A stretch of 59,606 nt of DNA from Verrucomicrobiaceae bacterium UBA2429 (GCA_002343505.1 DDQZ01000086.1:391-59996); one strand, 5' to 3'. Shown: positions 31,606 to 39,584, counted from the first letter of the stretch. Notes: generated from the sequence alone by a model not told the origin. Made by a program: numbers and translations.

Positions 31606-32664
31606 TCAATCCGCCAGCGCATCCAGATTCGCAATCCAGGCGATGAAATACGGCTCCGGCGCGCCGGTCCGTTTCATGAGCAGGGCGAAGGGCGGGGTGA
31701 GGATGAACAGCCTGGGTTGACCTGTGGAATAGTGAGCCGAGCAACCGAAGGCGATGGAAGCCTCGCTGCGGAGTTTGACGCCTTTTTCATCCATGCGGAA
31801 ATCCACCGTTTGCAGGGCGCGGCGCAGGTATCTGCCGCTGCCTGCGACTTGCCTGCCTTCGAGCTGTGGAAAGGAAGTCTTTTCATCCACGACGATGTTG
31901 GGCACGGCAAGCACATCGGCGGGCAGGGCGTGCGGCGCGGCGCGTTTCAGGCGGGAGATGAGTTGTTTGGATACGGCATCCAAACTGCGCGGCGGAGTGG
32001 CGATCCTGGCCAGGATGAGCTGGTCAAGGCTGTTCTTGCTCGCCAGTTCGATGACAAAGTTTTCGTCGGATTGGTAGTCATGCACGCGAACTTGCTCGCG
32101 CAGCCGGTTCGCCTCCGACAGTTGCGGGTGGAAGCCGAACCATGAGGTGCTTTTTCGCCCGATCCTGGCGTGTCCGAGTTTGGCAAAGGGTTCCGGGAAA
32201 GACAGGCTCTTGCTCAGAACAGCATGAAAGACGAGGTCGCCAGGCTGGATGTCCTTGCGCATGGCTGGAGCCATTCTTGAGGCGGGCCATCCGCGCGCCT
32301 TGATGCCCTCTTCGATTGCATCAAGCACTCCATCTCCGGCAAGGCCGCCAAATGTCAGCACCGATTCGTTGTCAATCCATGCGGGATTGAAGCGTCCACG
32401 GTTCAGAGCCTCGGCCGCCGGGCTTGCCGGCAGCAGACGAATGGGACCACCGAAGTCTCCGCAAGCCTTGTCCCATGCCATTTGCAGAGTGGCGCACCAG
32501 AGCGCGTTTTTTCCGGGGGGCGGCGGTTCTCCGCGCACGGGCAGCAAGGTCGTTCCATTCCCGGCCCGGCCGGCGTCATTGAGCCGGGGCACAAAACTCT
32601 GCGGAGTCCATCCGGTGCAAAGAATGAGCGCGAACGCGGCTCGGAGGATTTGCCGGCTTTTCAT
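31606..32664 (-). CDS. Secreted protein with serpin-like C-terminus (hypothetical)
   Basis: A 352-residue exported protein with a short signal peptide (MKSRQILRAAFALILCTGW). The N-terminal part has GKNALWCATLQMAWDKACGD, a motif reminiscent of serpin helix hA. The C-terminal part has TVDFRMDEKGVKLRSEASI followed about 25 residues later by PRLFILTPPFALLMKRT and YFIAWIANLDAL. Serpins show a hinge with E-x-G-(T)-x-A-A-A-A before the reactive-centre loop and a final FxxxHPFLFxIRxxxTxxILFxGRVxNP, and this sequence follows that order. The link is by pattern only, the match is distant, and the inhibitory residues (alanine-rich hinge) are not conserved, so a non-inhibitory serpin-fold protein or an unrelated fold both remain possible. 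Confidence 0.6.
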   Translation of the reverse strand: MKSRQILRAAFALILCTGWTPQSFVPRLNDAGRAGNGTTLLPVRGEPPPPGKNALWCATLQMAWDKACGDFGGPIRLLPASPAAEALNRGRFNPAWIDNESVLTFGGLAGDGVLDAIEEGIKARGWPASRMAPAMRKDIQPGDLVFHAVLSKSLSFPEPFAKLGHARIGRKSTSWFGFHPQLSEANRLREQVRVHDYQSDENFVIELASKNSLDQLILARIATPPRSLDAVSKQLISRLKRAAPHALPADVLAVPNIVVDEKTSFPQLEGRQVAGSGRYLRRALQTVDFRMDEKGVKLRSEASIAFGCSAHYSTGQPRLFILTPPFALLMKRTGAPEPYFIAWIANLDALAD

Positions 32665-32981
32665 GCGGGTCGTGGATGGTTCATGCTGTTCGTGGCTTGA
32701 GATTTCAGCCTGTTGGAAATGCCGGTCATGCGGAATGCTATTGGCGGCAGTCTTGGAGTTCCATGACTAATCCCATACATGCTTCGGTTCGAGATGCCAG
32801 CCATCTGGAATCCGAGTCATCTGGAGTCCGGCAGAAGATTTCAGGGGCGGAATTTTTTCTCGACGCGGAAGGGGCGGTTGCCTTTACCTGCGCGGGAAAT
32901 TCCAGTCATGAATCAACCCATGAACAGGTGTTTTGCCCCCGGGCTGCCAGACGGCGTTCAGCCGCCAGCCCGGGCTTTTGG
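32665..32981. other. Gene-free region left of the IS with short repeats
   Basis: This 317-bp stretch lies between the start of the serpin-like gene and the left end of the IS element. No credible gene was seen. It holds a degenerate tandem repeat (CATCTGGAATCC at about 32812-32823 then CATCTGGAGTCC at 32818-32830), several CATGA-containing segments, and the strong hairpin at 32938-32974. The composition differs from flanking genes. It may carry promoters for the serpin-like gene or be remains of repeats. Confidence 0.4.
32938..32979 (+). terminator. Strong hairpin with T-tract beside the IS left end
   Basis: The perfect 9-bp stem CCCGGGCTG (32938-32946) pairs with CAGCCCGGG (32966-32974). 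A second inner stem is CGGC/GCCG, and CTTTTG follows. This fits a factor-independent terminator on the plus strand. It sits 7 bp before the IS inverted repeat, although no plus-strand gene ends here. It may protect the IS from read-through transcription or belong to older intergenic sequence. Confidence 0.5.
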
Positions 32982-33041
32982 CTCAGAGCCTATCCGGCAA
33001 AAGACAGTAGCCAGTGAAATCGGCATGGGTCAGAATGACCG

Positions 33042-33422
33042 ATGGCAGCAAAGACCTACCGACGCGCAGGCTATGACAGCGACCTCAGTGATGCAGAATG
33101 GGAGCTGTTAAAGCCGCTCATTTATCCAGTGGACGCCAAACGTGGCCGCGGCCGCTGGCGTGATCCAGACTCGGCACGAGCTTGTCTGGAGGCCATCCGC
33201 TATGTTCTCAAGACCGGCTGCCAGTGGTCGCTGCTGCCCAGGGAGTTCCCACCCAAGAGCACCGTGCATGACGCGCTGGCAAGGTGGAGCCAGCAAGGCT
33301 TGTGGCCGCGCATCAACGAAGCGCTGCGCACCCGGACACGCCTGATGCTAAAAAAAACGCCATGCCCAGCGCCGCTGTCATCGACAGCCAGAGTGTCAAA
33401 GGCGGGCAGCTTCCGGCTCTGA
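33042..33422 (+). CDS. IS5-family transposase, orfA
   Basis: A 126-residue N-terminal half of the transposase. It contains the DNA-binding/DUF4096-type region: LSDAEWELLKPLIYPVDAKR, then LEAIRYVLKTGCQWSLLPRE and FPPKSTVHDALARWSQQGLW, as in IS427-group OrfA. The run of eight A at 33350-33357 gives codons AAA AAA in this frame and is a likely -1 slippery site that joins it to orfB. Without slippage, translation continues about 20 codons and stops at 33422. Confidence 0.9.
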   Translation: MAAKTYRRAGYDSDLSDAEWELLKPLIYPVDAKRGRGRWRDPDSARACLEAIRYVLKTGCQWSLLPREFPPKSTVHDALARWSQQGLWPRINEALRTRTRLMLKKTPCPAPLSSTARVSKAGSFRL

Positions 33423-33901
33423 GCTGCGGCTACGATGCGGGCAAGAAGATCAAGGGACGCAAGCGGCATGTGCTCACCGACACCAACGGATTGTTGCTTG
33501 GCGCGGTGGTCACCCCGGCCAGCGTGCAGGACCGCGATGGGGCGAAGCTGCTGCTGTGCATGTTCTGCCACAGCCTCATGAGCCTGCTGATGATTTTTGC
33601 CGATGGCGGCTACGCGGGGAAGCTCGAGGAGTTCGTGCGACGCATGGGCAGGCTCTTCGGTCATGGCGAGAGTTTTGGGCTGGGCATCGTCAAAAAGCTC
33701 CAAGACCAGAAGGGCTTCATCGTGCTGCCGCGTCGCTGGGTCATTGAGCGCAGCTTCGGCTGGCTGGTGAAACAACGCCGCCTGACACGCGACCACGAGA
33801 AAAACCCACGCCATCACCAAGCCTTCATCTATCTCGCCTTTATCGGCATCATGACCCAACGCCTCACCGCTTTACAGCCAGTCCAACCTTTTGCCGGATA
33901 G
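33284..33901 (+). CDS. IS5-family transposase, orfB (expressed by -1 frameshift)
   Basis: The catalytic C-terminal half. The genuine part begins near 33350 after the slippery A-run (AKKNAMPSAAVIDSQSVKGG). The ATG at 33284 lies in an overlapped, mostly shadow segment. The DDE catalytic residues are in VIDSQSVKGG (D), IFADGGYAGK (D) and RRWVIERSFGWLVKQRRLTR (E), followed by DHEKNPRHHQAFIYLAFIGI. The active protein should be the OrfAB fusion of about 286 residues. The frame ends 8 bp before the right end of the IS. Confidence 0.9.
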   Translation: MEPARLVAAHQRSAAHPDTPDAKKNAMPSAAVIDSQSVKGGQLPALSCGYDAGKKIKGRKRHVLTDTNGLLLGAVVTPASVQDRDGAKLLLCMFCHSLMSLLMIFADGGYAGKLEEFVRRMGRLFGHGESFGLGIVKKLQDQKGFIVLPRRWVIERSFGWLVKQRRLTRDHEKNPRHHQAFIYLAFIGIMTQRLTALQPVQPFAG

Positions 33902-33951
33902 GCTCTGAGTTTCGAAAAAGCTCTGCCCTGTGATATAACTGCCTCCTCCTC

Positions 33952-34583
33952 ATGACGTCCTGGACTGACTTTTGCGCGCTTCTCAAACTCCACGCTGAAC
34001 CCGTGGTCCTGCTTGAGGGACGGCGCTCAATCACGCCTGCCGATGCAGTCAAAGCAGTGCGCATGGGCAGATTCCTGGCCGAGCAGTTTCCAGGGGGGCG
34101 TTTTCGTTCGGGCAACGCGGAGGGAAGCGACGCGGCTTTCGCCGAAGGCGTGGCAATGGTGGACCCGGCCAGGCTGGAGGTGGTGACGCCTTACCCGGGG
34201 CACCGGCACAAAGCGCGAGTGGCGGGAGCGGATTATGCGGCGCCATGCGACGCCGGCCGGCTGTGCGAACCGGAACTGCTGGCGCAAACCGTGCAGGCCA
34301 CACCAGAAAACCAGCGCCTTATCGCGCAGTACGGCAGGCCCGGAAAAGGGGGGCCAAGGCGGCTTATCTGGTGAGGGACACCCTCAAAGTGCTGGGAATC
34401 GAGGGGCGGCTGGGCAGACCGGTGGCGGCACTGTTTTGGGTGGACCCGTCTGACCCGGAGGCCGGAGGAACCGGACACACCATCCGGGTCTGCAGGCAAA
34501 ATGATGTTCCGGTGTATTTCCAGGACACCTGGGGGGCGTGGCTTCCGGACACGGTGAGGGCGAGTTATCGGGCGAGGCAGTGA
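33952..34583 (+). pseudogene. Rossmann/SLOG-like gene, frameshifted at a G-run
   Basis: Two frames (33952-34374 and about 34245-34583) make one protein. The first has EGRRSITPADAVKAVRMGRF and RSGNAEGSDAAFAEGVAMVD, resembling nucleotide-binding SLOG/YAcAr-type proteins (glycine-rich GNAxGSDAAF loop). The second has KAAYLVRDTLKVLGIEGRLG, then ALFWVDPSDPEAGGTGHTIR and CRQNDVPVYFQDTW. The join lies in a run of six G at 34348-34353; one added G would give GRPGKGGAKAAYLVRDTL in a single frame. The gene begins 42 bp right of the IS. A true pseudogene, a switchable G-tract, or a base-count error in this sequence are all possible. Confidence 0.68.
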
Positions 34584-34695
34584 TTACTCGAAGATGCGAG
34601 AAGTCCGGAGTGGCAAGCTGGCTGTCGAATGCGCGCCTCAAGCAATGGGAGCCTGGGCAATGGCACTGCCGGGATGACGAACATCCAGCGCGGTT

Positions 34696-36108
34696 TCACT
34701 TCGCTTGTTTTGGAGCGAGGATGCGGGCGCGGGCTTCGCGGTAGTTTTGGCGGAGCTGCTTCAGAGAAGAAGGCAGGGTGGGCTCGTCGAGGTCGGGGAT
34801 TTCGGAACCGTTTTGCAGAAGGGTGAGTTCGCGCTGGAGGTGGGGCAGGTCGTCAAAGAGGAGCTTGTTCAGCGCCTGCTGGGCGGCGTCCTGCACGGTG
34901 AGGGTGTATTGGGCGCGGAGCTGTTCCAGGGGATCCGGCGCGGCGGGCAGGCGGATGGGGGCCGCCGAGGGCGAAGGCACGGCGGGTGTGACCGGCAGGG
35001 TGGGAGCGGCGGGTAGGGCGCCCATGACGGCGGCGGGGATGGGCGGCTCCTCGCTCTGCGCGGCCGCATTTGGGGGCAGGGCGCCGGGCCGTTCGATGCG
35101 CTCCTCGATGACGATGCGGTCTTTGAACAAATACAATGCCACGAGGCTGCCGATGCTGACCAGGGTGACGGTGAGGTGAAGGCCGACTTTGAGCCCGTCC
35201 CAAAGGAAGGCGTCGAGCTTCTGCATGAAGGTGCGGCCCTGGCGCTGGATGGGCTGCGGCGGTGGCGGCACGGGACGGCGCGCGGGCGGGGCGGCGGCAG
35301 GCTGAGAAAAGTCTTTCGCCGGAGGAGCGTCGGCGGCCTTGGGTGCGGCGGCTTCTTTTTTGGGCTTTGCCTGGCGGGCGTCGAGCAGGGCATGACCAGC
35401 TTGCGCGGCACTGGTGTATTGGCGGGCAGGATCGGTTTCCAGACAGCGCCGGAGAACGAGGGCAAAGGCGGGCGGCAGTTCGCGCGCGGTGCGGCCATCC
35501 GGGGATGGCGGCTGACGGGCGAACATTTCATGCAGAGTGGCCCCCAGAGCCCGAATATCGGCGGCTTTGCTGCTGGTGTCGCCATGAATCCAGGTCAGCT
35601 CGCCGGTCTCCAGCCTGGCCATGCCGATGCCGGTGAGCTTCAATTGTCCCGCCGAGGTAATGAGCACGGTCCGCGGGCTGAGCGCGCCGTGGTGCAGGCC
35701 GTGGTCATGGACCGCCTGCAGCGCGGAGCAAAGCGGCAGCGCCAGGGTGAAGGCGGTCTTGGGCGTGATCTCCCTGCCTTGAATCTGCTCGGCAATGGCG
35801 CGCACCTCGATGTGCTCGCTGATTAGGTACCAGAGTCCGGCGGGCGATTTGCCCACATCGTAGACCGCCACGCAGTTCGGATGCACCAGCTTGGCGCGCG
35901 CCCGCAGCCGGGCCAGCATGAGGGACTCCTCCTGACCGCCGGGATTCCGCATGACTCGGATGTCCACCAGCCGCTCCAAAGCCGTCTGCCGCGCCAGATA
36001 AACAGCGCTGTCCCGGCCCGACTCCAGGCGCCGCAGCACTTCAAAGGCTGGCAGCCAGGCCGACAGCTCCTGGAGAGAGGGAAAAGTGCTGGAATTGGGG
36101 ACGGCCAT
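34696..36108 (-). CDS. Membrane-anchored pseudokinase (Ser/Thr kinase fold without catalytic residues)
   Basis: A 470-residue protein with a kinase-like domain (about residues 20-245), proline-rich linkers, one transmembrane helix (about residues 300-322, LKVGLHLTVTLVSIGSLVAL), and a charged periplasmic C-terminus with a coiled coil. Kinase landmarks are recognisable, but key residues are replaced: the VAIK lysine position reads VDIRVMR, the HRD loop reads HHGALSPRTVLI (no catalytic Asp), and DFG reads LTGIGMAR (no Mg-binding Asp). It should therefore not transfer phosphate and may bind nucleotide or act as a scaffold or sensor. It is divergent from cysI. Regulation cannot be read. Confidence 0.85.
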   Translation of the reverse strand: MAVPNSSTFPSLQELSAWLPAFEVLRRLESGRDSAVYLARQTALERLVDIRVMRNPGGQEESLMLARLRARAKLVHPNCVAVYDVGKSPAGLWYLISEHIEVRAIAEQIQGREITPKTAFTLALPLCSALQAVHDHGLHHGALSPRTVLITSAGQLKLTGIGMARLETGELTWIHGDTSSKAADIRALGATLHEMFARQPPSPDGRTARELPPAFALVLRRCLETDPARQYTSAAQAGHALLDARQAKPKKEAAAPKAADAPPAKDFSQPAAAPPARRPVPPPPQPIQRQGRTFMQKLDAFLWDGLKVGLHLTVTLVSIGSLVALYLFKDRIVIEERIERPGALPPNAAAQSEEPPIPAAVMGALPAAPTLPVTPAVPSPSAAPIRLPAAPDPLEQLRAQYTLTVQDAAQQALNKLLFDDLPHLQRELTLLQNGSEIPDLDEPTLPSSLKQLRQNYREARARILAPKQAK

Positions 36109-36218
36109 TCAAAATTCTGGACTGGAATGCGAATTTTAGCGCAGATCACCGGCCAGGCGAGCACGCATCTTGGGTCTATACAGATTGAAAATGAGGAATT
36201 TCAGTCAGATGACAATTT

Positions 36219-36281
36219 CCATATAAAACAGATAGACAATATGGTATTAATGCTTGCCTGTCCTTGCATTCGAGGTACACT
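36219..36281 (+). promoter_or_regulatory. Candidate cysI promoter and operator
   Basis: Upstream of sulfite reductase, in an A+T-rich 217-bp gap, is an inverted repeat CCATAT (36219-36224) and ATATGG (36239-36244), 14 bp apart, suitable for a dimeric regulator. Ten bp further lies a sigma-70-like pair TTGCCT (36254-36259) and TACACT (36276-36281), 16 bp apart, placing a start of transcription about 38 bp before the ATG at 36326. The regulator is unknown; Rrf2- or Crp-type proteins bind similar sites. Confidence 0.4.
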
Positions 36282-36325
36282 CTGCGAGACTGCCCGCCTT
36301 TTTCCACCCTCCAGCACCCACCCCC

Positions 36326-38122
36326 ATGAGCAAAGCCTCCGTTGAAGACATCAAGCTCACCTCCGCCGGCCTCCGCGGCCAGTTGGCCGAGCTGTTCGCC
36401 GACACCAGCACACCGAACATCCCGGAGGACAGCAACATTTTGCTCAAACACCACGGCTCCTACCAGCAGGACGACCGCGACCGCCGCGCCGCACTCGTGA
36501 AAGCCAAGCAGGAAAAAGCCTGGAGCTTCATGATCCGCAGCAAGATGCCCGGAGGCCGCATTTCGGCGAAGCAGTGGATGATCCATGACGAACTCTGCAC
36601 GAAAGCCTTCGGCAACATGCGCCTGACGAACCGCCAGGGCATCCAGCTCCACGGCGTGCTCAAAGGCGGGCTGAAAGAAGTCATCCACAACGTCTGCCAC
36701 AGCGGCCTGAGCACCATGGGCGCCTGCGGTGACGTGGTGCGCAACACAATGGGACCGGCCGCGCCGGTCAAAGACGCCGTCCATGCCGACACGCAGCGCC
36801 TGACCGAGGAGATCAGCCAGCGCTTTTTGTGGCGCTCCAGCGCTTACGCCGACATTTGGCTCGACGGGGAAAAAGTGGAGCCGGAATGGATCAAGGCCTC
36901 CGAGCCGGATCCCGCCGTGCGCGCGGTCACCAAGGCCCCGGAGGGTGACGACCCCATCTACGGCAAGGTCTATCTGCCGCGCAAATTCAAGATCGGCGTG
37001 GCCATCCAGCCCTGCAATGACGTGGATGTTTTCTCCCAGGACGTGGGCTTTGTGCCGCATGTGGTGGAAGGCCGGGTGGAAGGCTACACCATCACCGTCG
37101 GCGGCGGCTTCGGCATGAGCCACGGCCAGCTCGCCACGCGTCCCTTCCTCGCCCAGCCGCTTCTGTATGTGAAGCGCGCCCATGTGGTGGACGCCTGCGA
37201 GGCCATCGTCACCACCCAGCGCGACAATGGCAACCGCGCCGAGCGCAAGCATGCGCGCCTCAAGTACACGGTGCAGAGCATGGGGATCGAAGCCTTCCGC
37301 GCCGAGGTCGTGCGCCGTCTGCCAGGCATCGAGACCTTCCCGCCGAAGGAGCTGAAATTTGACACGGTCGAGGACAACCTCGGCTGGCATGAGCAGGGGG
37401 ATGGGAAGCTTTACTGCGCCGTCTATGTGAGCATGGGCCGCATCGTGAACTGTGAAAACGGCCCGCAATACCGCAGCGCCTTCGCCGAGATCGCCACCCG
37501 GCTCGACCTACCCTTCATCGTCACGCCGAACACGAATCTCATCATCGCCGATGTGGCGCCGGAGCAGAAGGAGCAGGTCAATGCCATCCTGGCAAAGCAC
37601 GGAGTCGTCCACGCGGATGAGGCCGGCTTCACCCGCGCCCGCAAGGTGGCCCACGCCTGCGTGGCCCTGCCCACCTGCGGCCTCGCGCTGAGCGAATCCG
37701 AGCGCGCCCTTCCCGGCTTCATGGATCAGTTTGACGCCATGCTCCAGGAACTCGGCATCGTGGATGAGCCGATCCTTTTCCGCATGACCGGCTGCCCAAA
37801 TGGATGCGGCCGCCCCTACAACGCCGACTTCGGCTTCGTGGGCCGTGCGCCGAACAAGTGGGCCATGTTCGTCGGCGGCAGCATCCGCGGCGACACTCTC
37901 GCCGGCCTCGAATTCAAGTCCGTCACCGGCGAGGAGATCCCCGGCAAAGTCCGCGCCATCCTCGAAGCCTTCGTTGCGGAGCGCCAGCCGGGGGAAATCT
38001 TCGCCGACTGGTTCGCCCGCACCCGCACGAAGGGGGCAGAGCCGACTTCCGAGCAGTTCCACATCGAACTCGCCGAGCGCGCCGCGAAGCTCGCCGGGGA
38101 GAAGGCGGGCGAGGCGGGCTGA
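36326..38122 (+). CDS. cysI: Ferredoxin-type sulfite reductase hemoprotein
   Basis: Reduces sulfite to sulfide with six electrons, using siroheme and a [4Fe-4S] cluster, in assimilatory sulfur metabolism. The 598-residue protein has the two nitrite/sulfite reductase halves. Motifs: MRLTNRQGIQLHGVLKGGLK near residue 95, and the cluster/siroheme ligands CVALPTCGLALSESERALP (C-x5-C) and MTGCPNGCGRPYNADFGFVG (C-x3-C) near residue 500. The wording of both motifs fits sulfite rather than nitrite reductases. The start at 36326 was chosen over an upstream in-frame ATG at 36254 that lies on top of the promoter candidates. It is followed by a clear terminator, so it is probably monocistronic. metY, 3.8 kb away, could use the sulfide. 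Confidence 0.95.
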   Translation: MSKASVEDIKLTSAGLRGQLAELFADTSTPNIPEDSNILLKHHGSYQQDDRDRRAALVKAKQEKAWSFMIRSKMPGGRISAKQWMIHDELCTKAFGNMRLTNRQGIQLHGVLKGGLKEVIHNVCHSGLSTMGACGDVVRNTMGPAAPVKDAVHADTQRLTEEISQRFLWRSSAYADIWLDGEKVEPEWIKASEPDPAVRAVTKAPEGDDPIYGKVYLPRKFKIGVAIQPCNDVDVFSQDVGFVPHVVEGRVEGYTITVGGGFGMSHGQLATRPFLAQPLLYVKRAHVVDACEAIVTTQRDNGNRAERKHARLKYTVQSMGIEAFRAEVVRRLPGIETFPPKELKFDTVEDNLGWHEQGDGKLYCAVYVSMGRIVNCENGPQYRSAFAEIATRLDLPFIVTPNTNLIIADVAPEQKEQVNAILAKHGVVHADEAGFTRARKVAHACVALPTCGLALSESERALPGFMDQFDAMLQELGIVDEPILFRMTGCPNGCGRPYNADFGFVGRAPNKWAMFVGGSIRGDTLAGLEFKSVTGEEIPGKVRAILEAFVAERQPGEIFADWFARTRTKGAEPTSEQFHIELAERAAKLAGEKAGEAG

Positions 38123-38162
38123 GCCGCGCCGTCTCCTCGGGCAGATTCAATCCAAAAAACAA

Positions 38163-38194
38163 AGAACCCCGCATCTCAAAAAATGCGGGGTTCT
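38163..38194. terminator. Terminator after cysI (probably bidirectional)
   Basis: A perfect 12-bp stem AGAACCCCGCAT (38163-38174) and ATGCGGGGTTCT (38183-38194) with the loop CTCAAAAA. T-rich sequence follows on the plus strand (GGTTTGGTTT), and A-rich sequence precedes it, giving a T-tract on the minus strand too. It separates cysI from the convergent glycine-rich gene. Confidence 0.85.
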
Positions 38195-38226
38195 GGTTTG
38201 GTTTATCAGTGGTGAGCGGGAGAGTC

Positions 38227-39501
38227 TCAATACGGATATTGCACGCTGGTCACAAAGCCCAGTTCACTTCTGAAATATGGCCCCTGGCTGCTCGTGAAGA
38301 GCAACTGGTATTTGGAGCTCTTGGGATCATGGTGATAGGGGTTTTGCAGAGTCGGTGTGCGTGTCCAGGGCGTGGCGACACCTGGGATGACCTCTCTTTG
38401 ATACAAAGTGCCTGAATAATGGATGATGTGTTTTTGATCGGGAGTCACATAGATATAGACATAACCCGGCCACCATTGCTCCATGCCTTGAATCGTCGCG
38501 GTAGGGTCGGCTTGGACACATGGGGTGTCAAAGAACACATAACCGTCTCCGCCATGGGCGCCGCAGGAGTAAAACTCAGGGTCGCGGGGAACGGGCTGGC
38601 TGCTGATGCCGCCGCCAAACCCGCCGCGAACGGAAAGGAATGCGCCCTGCAAAAGTTTGACGCATTCTGGAGTACTCAGCTCAATGATGCCACCCGCGCC
38701 ACCGCCTCCAGGACCCGCATGCATGCCAGTGTTCACTCCATTTCCATAGGCGGTGCCGCCATTGGCGCCATTGGCCCAGATTCCGCAGTCGTTCTCGTCC
38801 CAATCATCGGGGAGAACCTCATAACCAATGGTGAAACTGCCTTCGCAGCGGATGCGGATGGCGCCGCCGCCGCCTCCACCCACACCACCGCTCACGGGAG
38901 CCACTCCGCTGACCAGGCGTCCTCCACCTCCACCACCGCCGGAGCCACCCACACCTCTGCTGGCCGAGGTGATGGGCTGACGTGCGACAACAACACCGCC
39001 CGTGCCTTCGCGAAGTCCGCTTCGAGAGGTGGCTGAGAGCCCAGGTGTGGCATGGCCGCCACCACCGCCCGCGCAGCCCTGCACCTCAGGCAAGCCGCCA
39101 CCCATGCCGCCGCCGGTGCCCAGCCCCGGCTGCCCCACCTGCACACCACGCCCGGCCGCACCGCCGGGGTGGCCGCCAGGGCCAGGGTTGCGGGTGGAGA
39201 GCGTGGAGTTTCCTGAGACATCCACGACGCCTTGGATGCTCACATTGCCTGTTACATGAATGATGACAGGCCGTTGTGGGTCCGCTGAGTTGATGTAGCG
39301 GACTTTCCTTCCGGCGCGCACCGTGTAACTCGAATAACGGATGACTCCGTCCAGAACTCCATCTGCGAGATCGGCGGTGTGCGCGTCAATCGTGGTGGAG
39401 ATGACCGGGTTGAATGCCGGATAAGCCTGCGCGGAGGCAGCGGGAAGGCTAAGCACGGCAGAGGCAAAGCAGAGCCAGCGGAAGAGAGGATGTGTTTTCA
39501 T
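38227..39501 (-). CDS. Secreted glycine-rich surface protein (hypothetical)
   Basis: A 424-residue exported protein: signal peptide (MKTHPLFRWLCFASAVLSLP then AASAQA), a short beta-like N-terminal domain, a long glycine-rich middle (about residues 105-300, with SGGGGGGGRL and GPGGGGAGGIIEL), and a C-terminal globular part ending in FVTSVQYPY. Pairs of Cys (CAGGGGG, CEGS, NDCGIW, TPECVK, YSCGAH, TPCVQ) may form disulfides outside the cell. The pattern resembles glycine-rich extracellular matrix proteins, without a recognised family. A promoter of the same type as that of the adjacent ECF sigma factor operon lies 58 bp upstream of its ATG, so it is a predicted target of that sigma factor. Confidence 0.8.
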   Translation of the reverse strand: MKTHPLFRWLCFASAVLSLPAASAQAYPAFNPVISTTIDAHTADLADGVLDGVIRYSSYTVRAGRKVRYINSADPQRPVIIHVTGNVSIQGVVDVSGNSTLSTRNPGPGGHPGGAAGRGVQVGQPGLGTGGGMGGGLPEVQGCAGGGGGHATPGLSATSRSGLREGTGGVVVARQPITSASRGVGGSGGGGGGGRLVSGVAPVSGGVGGGGGGAIRIRCEGSFTIGYEVLPDDWDENDCGIWANGANGGTAYGNGVNTGMHAGPGGGGAGGIIELSTPECVKLLQGAFLSVRGGFGGGISSQPVPRDPEFYSCGAHGGDGYVFFDTPCVQADPTATIQGMEQWWPGYVYIYVTPDQKHIIHYSGTLYQREVIPGVATPWTRTPTLQNPYHHDPKSSKYQLLFTSSQGPYFRSELGFVTSVQYPY

Positions 39502-39558
39502 GTGGAGTTGGATTTGATTTTCTGGCCGGAGAGCGATCCCCGGCCGTCACTCCTCAGA

Positions 39559-39584
39559 GATGCCGTCAGAAAGGCCGCGTTACA
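39559..39584 (-). promoter_or_regulatory. Candidate ECF-type promoter for the glycine-rich gene
   Basis: On the minus strand, TGTAAC (39584-39579) is followed after exactly 16 bp by CATC (39562-39559), then TC. The transcript would start near 39550 and reach the ATG at 39501 after a leader of about 49 bases. An identical arrangement points the other way at 39641-39668, and the two -35 motifs form a 9-bp inverted repeat (GCGTTACAC at 39577-39585, GTGTAACGC at 39640-39648). TGTAAC is a common -35 core of ECF sigma factors. Confidence 0.6.

Larger units (their letters stand above)
32982..33909 (+). mobile_element. IS5-family insertion sequence (IS427-like group), complete
   Basis: A 928-bp element bounded by perfect 22-bp terminal inverted repeats at 32982-33003 and 33888-33909 (outer bases CTCAGAGCCTATCC). 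It carries orfA and orfB, which overlap and are joined by a -1 frameshift at a run of eight A. The transposase matches the IS5 family, IS427 group, by its DDE motifs (IDSQSVKGG, FADGGYAG, RRWVIERSFGWL). No convincing short target duplication is visible at the edges (TTGG on the left, TTTC on the right). Ends and reading frames look intact, so recent transposition is plausible. Confidence 0.92.

Noticed and set aside
32976..33915. Target-site duplication around the IS
   Set aside because: Left flank TTGG and right flank TTTC do not match; the CTCA/TGAG ends are part of the inverted repeats, not a direct duplication.
36176..37468. 430-codon minus-strand ORF opposite cysI
   Set aside because: No motifs; cysI on the plus strand has full reductase motifs.
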